25,528 bases of DNA from the IMG/VR virus record IMGVR_UViG_3300007344_000212, positions 1-25,528 of that record. One strand, written 5' to 3'. Each line of letters starts with the position of its first letter. Within the stretch, counting starts at the first letter, position 1. The notes beneath the pieces were generated by a model. It was given only the letters and a program-made list of their open reading frames with translations. It did no database searches and was not told the DNA's origin. The stretch is from a virus. The position numbers and the translations under genes are program-made. Below are positions 15,038-23,755 of the stretch, piece by piece.

Positions 15038-15910
15038 ATGAGTGAAGAGAACACTGAACAAGTTACTAACGAGGTATCAGAGACTACTGCTGCTCCTCAG
15101 CCTGGTACTCCTGAGTATGATGCTACTATGGCTGCTCAGGGTACTGTAGCTACTGGTAAGGTTCCTGATAAGTTTAAGAACCCAGATGGTTCTGTAAACA
15201 TGGATGCCCTTATTAAGTCTTATACATCACTTGAACAAAAGCTTCATCAACCTACAGAGGTCGAAGAGACAGAGCCTACAATTGAAGATGCTGGTCCCGA
15301 TGCTGTAGTTGATGAGCTTAGAGTTCCAGATGTAGAAAAGGAAGCAGAAGAAACAGTCGAAGCCGCAGCAAAGGTCGGGCTTACACGCGAAGACCTTGGT
15401 CACATGACTAATGAGATCATGCGGTCTGGTACTATTTCAGATGAACAGCGAGCATCTCTCAACGATCGAGGGATTGATGATGCTGTTATCGACGCTGTTG
15501 TAGAAGGGCAACGTGCTCGTATGCGACAGCAATATTCTGCAGCTGCTGACATTGTTGGCGGCTCAGATCGTCTATCTAAGATTTTTGGATGGGCCGCTCA
15601 TAATTTAGATGAAATGCAGCGTGCCCAAATCAATGCTGGCCTTGCCAGCAATGCAAGTGAAATCACATTACGTGGCTTAGCTTCTATGTATGATACTGCT
15701 GTAGCCAATAAGCCGAAGAGTCAGGAGATGCAAGCTGGGCCTCGTAAACCGGGTCAGTCACCTGCTGGTAGAGAAGTTGTGCAGGGCTTCTCAACAAAGG
15801 CAGAGTACTACAAGGCTTATGAGGATCTCACAAAGAATCCCCATGACCAGAAGCTTCGTAATACGATTGAAGAGCGTATGGTGAAAACTGATTGGACAAC
15901 TATTAGGTGA
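15038..15910 (+). CDS. Capsid assembly scaffolding protein (T7 gp9-like)
   Basis: This 290-aa protein probably directs procapsid assembly and leaves before maturation. It has the usual composition: an acidic, disordered N-terminus (Glu/Thr/Pro-rich to about residue 100), then helical segments and a basic C-terminal part that would contact the shell. The segment P-D-K-F-K-N-P-D-G-S-V-N-M-D-A-L-I-K-S-Y near residue 45 is typical of T7-like scaffolds. The length is close to T7 gp9 (307 aa). The position immediately before the capsid gene supports the call. The 138-bp gap that follows is the largest non-coding stretch between annotated genes after the portal except for the post-capsid leader. Confidence 0.88.
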   Translation: MSEENTEQVTNEVSETTAAPQPGTPEYDATMAAQGTVATGKVPDKFKNPDGSVNMDALIKSYTSLEQKLHQPTEVEETEPTIEDAGPDAVVDELRVPDVEKEAEETVEAAAKVGLTREDLGHMTNEIMRSGTISDEQRASLNDRGIDDAVIDAVVEGQRARMRQQYSAAADIVGGSDRLSKIFGWAAHNLDEMQRAQINAGLASNASEITLRGLASMYDTAVANKPKSQEMQAGPRKPGQSPAGREVVQGFSTKAEYYKAYEDLTKNPHDQKLRNTIEERMVKTDWTTIR

Positions 15911-16048
15911 TGCTCTCTAAGGACAGCTAAACCCTAATAGAAGTCAACGGCCCGCAAGGATAACCGTAATTAGAATAAACTATATTAACTTCGCTTGCAA
16001 GTTCAAATTATTTTAACATTCAAAACAATTCAATAAGGATTAAAACAA
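15911..16048 (+). promoter_or_regulatory. Capsid gene leader, AT-rich
   Basis: This 138-bp non-coding stretch precedes the major capsid gene. It becomes strongly AT-rich after about 15970. A small dyad AACTT/AAGTT with a 7-nt centre lies at 15987-16003, and a ribosome site AAGGAT at 16035-16040 precedes the ATG by 8 nt. The AT content and position make it a likely site for a capsid promoter, but no clear -35/-10 pair or phage-type promoter can be defined. Confidence 0.35.
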
Positions 16049-17359
16049 ATGGCCTATCCTGATATTACCTGGGATACTGGAAACATGTACGGTCGTACGA
16101 CCGATCCCTCAACCGGCGCTACCACTGGTGGTGCTAGCGGTACTGATAAGCTTTGGCTTCCTATCTGGAGTGGCGAAGTCATTCGTGCCTACGACCACTA
16201 CCGTATCTTTGAACCCATGGTTGAGAGCCGCTCTATTGCTAGTGGTCGCGCCATGGAGTTCCCAATCACTGGTACTGTTGCAATGAAGAGTGCATGGAAC
16301 GCTGGTGAAGAGCTAGTTGGTAACATCGACGATCATGTCTCAAAGACTATCGCTGTTACCCTCGATGCTCGTCCCATCGCTTCACACTTTGAAATTGACA
16401 ACATCGACCTTATGATCACCCAGTGGGAGTTCCGTTCTGAGCTAGCCCGTCAGGCTGGTCAGACCCTCTCCAACGCCCGTGACCTTCAGGTCGGTGCTTA
16501 CTTAGTTCGCGCTGCTTGCGAGAACCAGATTGCTACCGATCCCCGTCTTAGTGGCGTAGGTACTTCTACCACTTGGAGAAACACTCTTAAAGAGTCACCC
16601 CTATTCCACGTCGGTGATGATGGCGCTGCTGGTACAGGCGTTGTTGGTAAGAGTGCTCTTGCAAACCTCGGTCTTGCAGGCGCAACTGCTGCTAACCGTG
16701 CAAGCGCAGCTCTTGCACTTCTTGAGTGCATTGAAGAGTTCATGGTCCACCTTCAGGAGATCAACGCTCCTACTGCCGGTGTTTACTGCGCAGTAACCCC
16801 ACGTGTCTTCCAAGACATTCGTGCTCTAGGCGTTGCTCGTACTAGTGCTGACCTTGCTGGTGGCGCTGGTCGTCCATACTTTGGCGGTGTTGCTGAAGCT
16901 GGTGGCCTTGGTGCTGGTCTTTCCGATGGCATGGCTGCTCTTACTGACTCACTAGAGTACATGGGCTGCCGTATTGTTAAGACTAACCATCTCCCCAACT
17001 TTGATGCAGGTGCCACAGGCGCAGAGATTGGTGAAGCCCGTTACAACCTAAACTTTGCTAACGACGCTGGAACCTCTGCCGGTAACGGTATCGGTGTTGG
17101 TGCCGTTATTTGGCAATCAGGGGCCGTCGCTTCTATCCAGAAGACTGGCCTCAAGGTTGACACCGTTGATGACGTTCGTCGCAACACCGTCTTCACCGTT
17201 GCTAGCATCATGGCTGGTACTGGTGTACTTAAGCCAGAGTGTGCCTCAGTTGTTTGTGTCAAGGATCTTGGCACTGACACCAAGGCTCAAGCTCGTACCC
17301 TTCTCGGTATGACTGCTGAGTGGGCTGATCTTGCTGGTGGTTCAGGTTACTACGCCTGA
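16049..17359 (+). CDS. Major capsid protein (T7 gp10-like)
   Basis: This 436-aa protein forms the icosahedral shell (HK97-like fold in this family). The N-terminal third shows the T7-like pattern: D-K-L-W-L-P-I-W-S-G-E-V-I-R-A-Y, then R-S-I-x-S-G-x-A-M-E-F-P-I-T-G-T and the D-D-H-V-S-K-T-I-A-V-T-L-D segment before the long helix. It is longer than T7 gp10A (345 aa); the extra length lies in Gly/Ala-rich loops between about 180 and 330. Codons are strongly biased to C-ending forms (GCT/GGT/CGT/AAC), as expected for the most abundant virion protein. A good ribosome site lies upstream and a terminator follows within 140 bp. No slippery heptamer for a 10B-type frameshift is seen near the stop. 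Confidence 0.95.
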   Translation: MAYPDITWDTGNMYGRTTDPSTGATTGGASGTDKLWLPIWSGEVIRAYDHYRIFEPMVESRSIASGRAMEFPITGTVAMKSAWNAGEELVGNIDDHVSKTIAVTLDARPIASHFEIDNIDLMITQWEFRSELARQAGQTLSNARDLQVGAYLVRAACENQIATDPRLSGVGTSTTWRNTLKESPLFHVGDDGAAGTGVVGKSALANLGLAGATAANRASAALALLECIEEFMVHLQEINAPTAGVYCAVTPRVFQDIRALGVARTSADLAGGAGRPYFGGVAEAGGLGAGLSDGMAALTDSLEYMGCRIVKTNHLPNFDAGATGAEIGEARYNLNFANDAGTSAGNGIGVGAVIWQSGAVASIQKTGLKVDTVDDVRRNTVFTVASIMAGTGVLKPECASVVCVKDLGTDTKAQARTLLGMTAEWADLAGGSGYYA

Positions 17360-17396
17360 TAATTAATAGACTGAAAGGAACCTTTGTTATGGTTTT

Positions 17397-17447
17397 GGTC
17401 CTCTCCGAAAGGGGGTGATCCAGTCTCGCCAGCGGTAATCAATGGCG
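17397..17447 (+). other. Stem-loops in the capsid-tail intergenic RNA
   Basis: Two hairpins precede the terminator. One has a GAAA tetraloop at 17407-17410 with a G-C/G-U stem (17402-17406 with 17411-17415, extendable across a mismatch and bulge to 17397/17421). The second pairs CGCCA (17427-17431) with TGGCG (17443-17447). With the terminator, the 165-nt gap carries at least three consecutive stem-loops. They could stabilise the capsid mRNA 3' end or be RNase sites; no coding signal is evident apart from a 9-codon frame at 17390. Confidence 0.4.
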
Positions 17448-17466
17448 TTAAGTCCGCAATACTTGA

Positions 17467-17501
17467 CCGGCTCTTGGGGGAAACCCCAAGGGTCGGCTTT
17501 T
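17467..17501 (+). terminator. Rho-independent terminator after the capsid gene
   Basis: A 13-bp stem (17467-17479 with 17484-17496, two G-U pairs) closes on a GAAA tetraloop and is followed by C and four T's. The position directly behind the capsid gene matches T-phi of T7, which lets through only part of the transcription and so lowers tail expression relative to capsid. Confidence 0.88.
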
Positions 17502-17524
17502 ACATCTTATATAGGAGATTCGAC

Positions 17525-18184
17525 ATGGGAGCTTACACAAGACTCCAAGCTGTTAACGAGATGCTCCTCTTTTCTGGTGAAACTCCTGTTGCATCTTTAG
17601 ATTCATCCTCAGGAGTCGATACCACAATTGCAGAGCAGATTCTAGAACAGAAAACAATTGATGCTCAAGCTAGAGGCATGGCAAATAACCTGACTATCAG
17701 GGACTTTACTGCCGATGCTGCTGGTTATGTGTTCCTTCCCTCTAATGTATTGTCAGCTGAAATGTTGACTATGGTCAATGCCGCTCATAAGGATGTTACT
17801 TATGCTCGCGTTGTGACCCGAGGATGGGAAACTGGTACACCGTTTTTTTATAATCTTACAGATAATACCCCTTTGTTTGAAGCGGGTAAGACATATACTG
17901 CTGAGCTTATCTTAAGCATTTCATGGGACAACATGGATACCGCTATCCAAAAAGATATCATGATGCAAGCAGCTCGTCAATATCAAATGCTTACCCAAGG
18001 TGATGGTGCTGTAGATAACTACATTGCTCAGCTAGAGCTTTATTATGGAGCTAAAGCTAAAGGAGCCGATGTACGCAGCAAGGGTTATAACTTATTTAAC
18101 CTACACCGTACAGCACGCAATGCTGTATCAAGGTATGTACGAAACGATCCCAACCGTTTCAGACAATGGAATCTAGATTCATAA
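17525..18184 (+). CDS. Tail tubular protein A (T7 gp11-like, head-tail adaptor)
   Basis: This 219-aa protein forms the ring between portal and nozzle in T7-type tails. The start M-G-A-Y-T-R-L-Q-A-V-N-E-M-L-L-F-S-G-E-T-P-V is the family's hallmark N-terminus, where a helix is followed by a short loop. The C-terminal Y-I-A-Q-L-E-L-Y-Y with a basic end fits as well. The ATG at 17525 has TAGGAGA at 17511-17517; the frame stays open upstream to a TTG at 17384, but that stretch would translate the terminator hairpin and is rejected. The length is close to T7 gp11 (196 aa). Confidence 0.92.
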   Translation: MGAYTRLQAVNEMLLFSGETPVASLDSSSGVDTTIAEQILEQKTIDAQARGMANNLTIRDFTADAAGYVFLPSNVLSAEMLTMVNAAHKDVTYARVVTRGWETGTPFFYNLTDNTPLFEAGKTYTAELILSISWDNMDTAIQKDIMMQAARQYQMLTQGDGAVDNYIAQLELYYGAKAKGADVRSKGYNLFNLHRTARNAVSRYVRNDPNRFRQWNLDS

Positions 18185-18194
18185 GGACTAAGGT

Positions 18195-21100
18195 ATGCCT
18201 ACTTTTGATAAACGAGCGCGTTATCTGGGTGGACAATCTAGAGTTGCAATACCTTCATTATCAGGCGGTGTTGGAAGACAAGCTCCAACTAAACGCGCTA
18301 TCAATGAAGCGGAGAATCTAGACAACGTACTAGTTACTCTAGAGCGTTCTGTTGAAAAGAGATCCCCAACCAACTTTATCCAACGCTATGAAGACTCTAT
18401 CTTAAGTACACTTGATACCACAGTTACAGATTCGTCTTTAAACTTAGCTGATCAGACTGCAAACGCTGATTACGGATTCTTTTGGTTCCAAGTTTCAGAA
18501 GAACAGAGGTATCTTATTGCTTTAAACTTTGCTAGTGCATCTTCAACAGATTACATGCAAGTATTTAAAGTAACTAAGGATGGGTTCTATGAGTGTACTT
18601 TTGAGTCAGGAGTACTTGCCGCTAACCACGCTTACTTTACTGAAGGCAACGGCGGCACAAAGAAATTTAAGGACAGCCTGAGTTCAATCACGGTTGGTCC
18701 TCAAATGCTAATTAATAACAATAATGTTTATGCCGGATACACTAGTATTCCTATTACCTTTAACGGTACTACCGATCAATTAGATCCAGATAATGGAGAT
18801 CCTGTTTATACTCCAGCAGCTGATGAAGTTCATTGGTGCAAAGTAGGATTAGACGGTAACGTTATTAAATCCGGTAACATTTACACTGAAGATATTAAAG
18901 GAAGAAAACTTGTTTATTTCACAACTACTCCAGTTGATCCAGAAGGTCAAGCATCTATTTACGTGGACGGTAAGTTCTATATTCGCAACGATCAAGTTTT
19001 CGTGGAAGTCCCTGGCGGAACTGATCTGGAAGAATACCTCTACACAAAAATAGATAAAAGTGGAACGTTAAGATTTATTAGCGCAACTGATACAGGAGGC
19101 TCAGCTAACGTTGATACCTTTACTGTAGACGAAGAAAACATGCCTTTAGAATTGCTTTCATTCCATTTAATAGGAATAGAAGTATATGACCATCAGCATG
19201 GACCAACAGCAGATTGTACTATTACCTTAACGTTTGATGAATTAGAAGGGCGAAATCAGTTTGCTGAACTAACAAAGTTATATATAGCTGGTAAGCCTCT
19301 ATCTATTAGCGATACCACGCTATCAGATAATGGGGTAGATGAATGGTATATTACATGGGATGAGTCTACTGCTGCTACTCCAACTGATATTGAGGACGCT
19401 ACGTCAGAAGTGTATAGTGCTCATGCAGCCGCTTCAACAGTACCTTTTAATGTAACTTTTTCATTTTACGGTACATACCAAAGTACTGCTGATTTGCCCA
19501 CAGATATCCAAGGTTTAGTAGATAATTATGCTGGTGGACTTTTTACCCTTACTAATGATACTGTGCTTATCTTTACCTGTTCTTCTGATGGAACAGCTGA
19601 TGGAAGTATTCCAGCTCCCGCAACTGAAGCCGGAGAAGGAGATGCCGTCTTTAGTCTACGTACTGACAACGATGGCGGAGCCTTAGCTAAGTTTATCCCA
19701 GTAGAAGACTGGCGTTATCCTGACTCAACAAGACGGTATCTAGGTAATAAACTGTCCGACTTTTCTGAGTTTAAGTTTCCGCCAAGAGCTGGAGAACTTA
19801 CCGCAGATAACGATGGGGCACCATCGGCTGATGCCGCTGACTTAAACCTGCCGCCTGTAGATATGGATGGTCTTGTAGGAGAAACTCTTGAAGAGCTGTA
19901 CGATGATCTATCAGCCGGTGGAACAGGAAAGATCTACTACGTAGAAAACTCTTATGCTGGTGAAGTACCTGGTTATTACATTGTTAAGGACGTAGCCAAT
20001 AGTCCTTATACTCGTCTAATTAGAACACCTATTGAGTACTCTGTATTAGATGCTGATAGGTTCCCAAAGATTCTTAAGATCAAACAGTTTAACGCTGGCA
20101 TCGAAGAGTTTACAATTGAGAATATGAATTTAGAAGAACGTCGTTCGGGTAATCTTCAGACCAACCCCGGTCCAGAAGCATTCAAAGATGGCGTACAACG
20201 TCAGATTAAGAGCATGGCTTTCTTCCGAGATCGTCTATTCTTCTCTGCTGCTGATACCGTATTCTCATCTAGGACAGGAGACTTCTCTGATTTTTGGGTA
20301 CAGAACCCCGGTATTGTAGCTGATACAGATCCTATTGATATTCGATTATCGACAAACAAGTACGCGGAAGTAGAGTCTATGACTCCGTTTTCTTCTAACT
20401 TGTTTATCAATACCGGATCAGATATTCAGTTTACACTTAAGGGATCTGAGAATAACATCACTCCGTTTACTGCTGAGATTAGCCCAACGGCTTTCTATTC
20501 AACATCTCCGTTAGTAGACCCCGTGCTGTTAGGATCTCAGATTTATTTCTTTGCTCCAAAACGAGCTTACATTTTCTTTAACGATAGTACGGTTTCTATT
20601 AACCAAGCTATCGAAGTAAGTCTAACTTGTCCTAATTATTTACCAACTAACTTTGGTGATATTACTGTTGTCCCTGGCTACGATACTTTGTGCATGATTG
20701 ACAACGACAACAAGAAGTTTGTCTACATGTACACAAACAGATATCGTGGATCTGAAGTAGCTCAGAATGCTTTCTTTAGATACATATATGATTCGGATAT
20801 TGTTACTCTTAATTCATATGATAATGATATCTATCTAGTATCAAGGCACTCCGACTACAAGCATTACCTAGAATATCAAAAGTTCTATGAAGAAGATCTA
20901 TCTGTTCCAAGATTGGACCACCAGATTTCTATTTCAGAATCTAGTGGCGCAGGTGGGTCTATTACATACGACGGTGTAGACGACGAAACTACTATCGTTG
21001 TAGAGAACTACGGTAACCCGTTACCAGATACTCTATACATTGCTGTAGATCAACCGGAGGAAGAGCGAGCTGGTGAAATTATTTTATTAGCATCCGGTCA

Positions 21101-21593
21101 ACGCGATGAAGAAGTAGTTAAGGGTGTGTCTAGTGCAAGCGGAACTTTAACCATTGTTCTTGCAGGTAACTACACAACAAACAGTAACTACCGTAAGTTT
21201 ATTATTGGTACGTCATATACAATGACTATTCAATTATCTCCTCAGTTTATCCGCGACCAGAATCAGAATGTTATTGAAGGTGTATTCTCTATGAGAACCT
21301 TGCACCTTCAGCACCACAACTCTGGGTCGTATCGAACCGAGAAGAAGGTACGTGGACGTAGGAGTGTTATCCTAGAGTTCACACCAGAAGAGTTAGACGA
21401 AAGCCAAGTCTCTGATCCTGATGATCTCCCAATGCCTTTGTATGAAAAGCAAGGTGAGACTTTCTCTAAGATCCTAGGCTTTGCTGCCGAGACCGATGTG
21501 TACATTGTTTCTGATTATCCTAATCCAGTAAACATTGCACAGATCGAAATCAAAGGACGATTTACGAACAAAACCTCTGGATTTGTCCGTTAG
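18195..21593 (+). CDS. Tail tubular protein B (T7 gp12-like, tail nozzle)
   Basis: This 1132-aa protein should form the hexameric tail nozzle. The N-terminus has the family pattern I-P-S-L-S-G-G-V-G-R-Q-A-P-T, then E-N-L-D-N-V-L-V-T-L-E-R-S-V-E-K-R-S-P-T-N-F. Around residue 675 the segment F-F-R-D-R-L-F-F-S-A-A-D-T-V-F-S-S-R-T-G-D matches another conserved block of gp12 proteins. It is about 340 residues longer than T7 gp12 (794 aa); the extra material lies in the Thr/Asp-rich region of about 200-560, probably surface insertions. The ribosome site AAGGACTAAGG overlaps the gap after tail tubular A (10 nt). A terminator follows the stop by 16 nt. Confidence 0.92.
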   Translation: MPTFDKRARYLGGQSRVAIPSLSGGVGRQAPTKRAINEAENLDNVLVTLERSVEKRSPTNFIQRYEDSILSTLDTTVTDSSLNLADQTANADYGFFWFQVSEEQRYLIALNFASASSTDYMQVFKVTKDGFYECTFESGVLAANHAYFTEGNGGTKKFKDSLSSITVGPQMLINNNNVYAGYTSIPITFNGTTDQLDPDNGDPVYTPAADEVHWCKVGLDGNVIKSGNIYTEDIKGRKLVYFTTTPVDPEGQASIYVDGKFYIRNDQVFVEVPGGTDLEEYLYTKIDKSGTLRFISATDTGGSANVDTFTVDEENMPLELLSFHLIGIEVYDHQHGPTADCTITLTFDELEGRNQFAELTKLYIAGKPLSISDTTLSDNGVDEWYITWDESTAATPTDIEDATSEVYSAHAAASTVPFNVTFSFYGTYQSTADLPTDIQGLVDNYAGGLFTLTNDTVLIFTCSSDGTADGSIPAPATEAGEGDAVFSLRTDNDGGALAKFIPVEDWRYPDSTRRYLGNKLSDFSEFKFPPRAGELTADNDGAPSADAADLNLPPVDMDGLVGETLEELYDDLSAGGTGKIYYVENSYAGEVPGYYIVKDVANSPYTRLIRTPIEYSVLDADRFPKILKIKQFNAGIEEFTIENMNLEERRSGNLQTNPGPEAFKDGVQRQIKSMAFFRDRLFFSAADTVFSSRTGDFSDFWVQNPGIVADTDPIDIRLSTNKYAEVESMTPFSSNLFINTGSDIQFTLKGSENNITPFTAEISPTAFYSTSPLVDPVLLGSQIYFFAPKRAYIFFNDSTVSINQAIEVSLTCPNYLPTNFGDITVVPGYDTLCMIDNDNKKFVYMYTNRYRGSEVAQNAFFRYIYDSDIVTLNSYDNDIYLVSRHSDYKHYLEYQKFYEEDLSVPRLDHQISISESSGAGGSITYDGVDDETTIVVENYGNPLPDTLYIAVDQPEEERAGEIILLASGQRDEEVVKGVSSASGTLTIVLAGNYTTNSNYRKFIIGTSYTMTIQLSPQFIRDQNQNVIEGVFSMRTLHLQHHNSGSYRTEKKVRGRRSVILEFTPEELDESQVSDPDDLPMPLYEKQGETFSKILGFAAETDVYIVSDYPNPVNIAQIEIKGRFTNKTSGFVR

Positions 21594-21609
21594 TGTTCTC
21601 TCTTTTTTG

Positions 21610-21643
21610 CTCCCGGTTCCCCTTTGGGGAGTCGGGAGTTTTT
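21610..21643 (+). terminator. Rho-independent terminator after tail tubular B
   Basis: A 13-bp stem (21610-21622 with 21626-21638, two G-U pairs) with a TTT loop, which in practice opens to a larger loop, is followed by five T's. Another T-run (21603-21608) lies on the upstream side, so the hairpin has a weaker A/T context on both flanks. Only 16 nt separate it from the next start codon. Confidence 0.88.
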
Positions 21644-21659
21644 ACATTTTGGAGATATT

Positions 21660-22376
21660 ATGGCTTATACAGATCAAATTGCGTATCGAGATGTAGACAG
21701 AGCCTATACAAGGGTTGCTAATCTAGGTAGCCTTAAGCTATGTTACATCAGATCCTTTGAGATTACCAAAGCATCTGACACTCAATTCGCATTAACCGTA
21801 AATAAGCATCAGCTTATTGGTAAGTATCCTACTATCAATGCTGCTTTTGGAGCGTTGGTTGGTTGCTTCCATTCGCTTGGTGTAAATGAAGAGTATGCCT
21901 TAGAGGCTATCTCAACAATGATTGCTGAAGGGACTGGTCAATATCCCAAGGCATATCAAAAACTAACAATGCTTTTTTCAGGTAGTGGTGTTCCTACAAC
22001 AATTCTAACAGACAGTTCTACAACAGAAGATATCTTATCTTCAACTGCCACAACCCTTGAATGGATTAATGCAACAGACCCAACCAAGTTTCAACTTTGG
22101 TGGGGATCGTTCACAGGCAACACAACTACCGGCAGCGGTAGATATCCTTTTAAAGGTGCAGCACAAGCGGAACTATACTCTGCAAGATTTAAAGGAACGA
22201 TTGTAGTTGATTCAATAAATCCAACTTACGATCAAACCATTACACTGGGAGCTACAGCAGACGATCCTATTGATGGCGTCGAAGCAACTGCTAATGTGGT
22301 TTTAACCAATGCAGCAAACGTTGACCTCAAATCTATTGGTAACTTTACAGCAACTATTACTGTAGAGGAAATCTAA
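21660..22376 (+). CDS. Hypothetical tail-region protein
   Basis: This 238-aa protein is unrecognised. The first 120 residues are mixed helix/strand (A-Y-T-D-Q-I-A-Y-R-D-V-D-R-A-Y). The rest is Thr/Ala/Asn-rich and strand-like, ending in T-I-T-V-E-E-I. The ATG at 21660 has TTGGAGAT (21649-21656) upstream; a start at 21624 would place codons inside the terminator stem and is rejected. It couples to the fibre gene by TAATG. It lies where T7 has gp13-gp16, but it is far too short to be an internal core protein and looks instead like a tail or fibre adaptor. Confidence 0.7.
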   Translation: MAYTDQIAYRDVDRAYTRVANLGSLKLCYIRSFEITKASDTQFALTVNKHQLIGKYPTINAAFGALVGCFHSLGVNEEYALEAISTMIAEGTGQYPKAYQKLTMLFSGSGVPTTILTDSSTTEDILSSTATTLEWINATDPTKFQLWWGSFTGNTTTGSGRYPFKGAAQAELYSARFKGTIVVDSINPTYDQTITLGATADDPIDGVEATANVVLTNAANVDLKSIGNFTATITVEEI

Positions 22377-23755
22377 TGCCGTATAAAAGTAGTACAATTA
22401 TTACAGAACTAGATAACATTAGTATCGCATCTGGACCTACATATGCGTACAGTGGATTATCTGGTATTGACAACAACAGATCACATTCGTCTCAGATCCA
22501 AGTATTGTTTTACTTTGATCAGTTTCAAAACGGAACAAACGTAAGTGATTATACTTGGGATAACTGGTATGATCCTTACTTACTGCCAGTAAAGACTGAT
22601 GAAGGTACTACGATTCTTAATTATGATCAGTCTACTCAAACAGTAACCATTACAAACACAGAAGCAATTACTCGTACAGATGCTAATGGCACTGGAGGAC
22701 TACAGCTTCCTACGTTTAACAATGGTACTTACATTAGAATCCTTAGATCTCAGAACGTTACTAATCCGTCCCATACCTTTGGGGCCGGAACTAGAGTAAC
22801 GTCTACTGCTTTGAACAACTCATTTAGGCAGGTCTTTGATTCTATCCAAGAACTAGACGATCGTCTTATTAGAGTCGAGGGTTCTGCTTTTGAAGATGGC
22901 TTTGCTTTTTCTAATCTTACTGATGTAAATGTAAGCGGAAGCTCAACATGGGATGTTCTTAGATGGAACGGATCTAGTTGGGTCAACGACCAGATGGATG
23001 CATCTAGGATTTCAACTGGTACACTAAGCAATGATCGGCTTTCAAACGTTCCAGTATCAAAGCTTGCTGGTGTTCTAGCAGATTCTCAAGTAGCTCAAAG
23101 TAATGTAACTCAGTATGCAACTGACGTTGCTGCTGCCATTGAGCTAGACGATATTAGCAATGTTGCAGCTACATTGGTTACAGATAATTCATTTATTGTT
23201 TATGATTTTGGAACAAGTAACTGGACAGCCTTAAGTCCTGCTAATACGCAAATTGCATTGGGTTTAGAAACTGCGGTTCTTTCACCTCTAGTAGATCTAA
23301 GTACTCTACCAGATGTAAGTGCAGGAAGCGTTGGAAACATTGTTACACTTACTCAAGCTGAGTATGATGACATTGCATCACCAGATCCTGACACAATCTA
23401 TGTAGTGTCTGGTGGAACTACTGTTGGTGCTTCAATTCAAGATTCGTATCTTATGCTTATTGAAGCTCCTCCTGATAGTACAACCCAAGCTTATACAATT
23501 GATGGTCGTGTTGCTGCAGGAAGAACTATTACAGCTTTTACTGCAAGAACCACATCCGGTACTATTAACGTTGCGTTGAAGAACTTAACAACAGGTAACA
23601 CAATTACGTCATTATCCGGCGTAAGTTCATCTGGTTCAACCAATGTTGGTCCTTTTACTTATCAAGATGTTGCTGAGAATGCAAGACTTGCCATTGAAAT
23701 CAGTAGCGGAAGCAGTGCTTCATTTCTTGAATTAGTCGTGGAGTACTTACAATGA
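22376..23755 (+). CDS. Tail fibre protein with T7 gp17-like anchor domain
   Basis: This 459-aa protein probably attaches the fibre to the tail. Residues 1-165 resemble the T7 fibre N-terminal anchor: strands ending in T-R-V-T-S-T-A-L-N-N-S-F-R-Q-V-F-D-S-I-Q-E-L (139-160), where a short loop leads into the helical stalk. Residues 180-202 carry an L-T-D-V...G...W-D-V-L-R-W-N-G-S-S-W unit, a repeat type common in phage fibres and present twice in the truncated fibre at the window end. A second unit (L-D-D-I-S-N-V) follows. The C-terminal 110 residues are Ser/Thr-rich and strand-like and could carry a receptor-binding or adaptor domain. The next gene overlaps by ATGA. Confidence 0.85.
   Translation: MPYKSSTIITELDNISIASGPTYAYSGLSGIDNNRSHSSQIQVLFYFDQFQNGTNVSDYTWDNWYDPYLLPVKTDEGTTILNYDQSTQTVTITNTEAITRTDANGTGGLQLPTFNNGTYIRILRSQNVTNPSHTFGAGTRVTSTALNNSFRQVFDSIQELDDRLIRVEGSAFEDGFAFSNLTDVNVSGSSTWDVLRWNGSSWVNDQMDASRISTGTLSNDRLSNVPVSKLAGVLADSQVAQSNVTQYATDVAAAIELDDISNVAATLVTDNSFIVYDFGTSNWTALSPANTQIALGLETAVLSPLVDLSTLPDVSAGSVGNIVTLTQAEYDDIASPDPDTIYVVSGGTTVGASIQDSYLMLIEAPPDSTTQAYTIDGRVAAGRTITAFTARTTSGTINVALKNLTTGNTITSLSGVSSSGSTNVGPFTYQDVAENARLAIEISSGSSASFLELVVEYLQ

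Noticed and set aside
15958-16020. Sigma70-type promoter before the capsid gene
   Set aside because: TATATT and TTGCAA hexamers exist but none pair at 16-18 bp spacing with an acceptable partner.
16498-17283. Long open frames on the minus strand opposite the capsid gene
   Set aside because: They arise from strong codon bias of the capsid gene, have Ala/Pro/Arg-rich low-complexity products, and no ribosome sites or neighbours on that strand.
17340-17390. T7 10B-like frameshift product at the capsid gene end
   Set aside because: I see no slippery heptamer near the stop, and two in-frame-type stops follow closely.
17384-17524. In-frame upstream extension of tail tubular A from a TTG at 17384
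   Set aside because: It would translate the terminator hairpin, lacks the family's N-terminus, and the ATG at 17525 has a clear TAGGAGA ribosome site and the typical M-G-A-Y start.
21624-21659. Earlier start of the 238-aa tail-region gene at 21624
   Set aside because: The start codon would lie inside the terminator hairpin; ATG 21660 has TTGGAGAT upstream.
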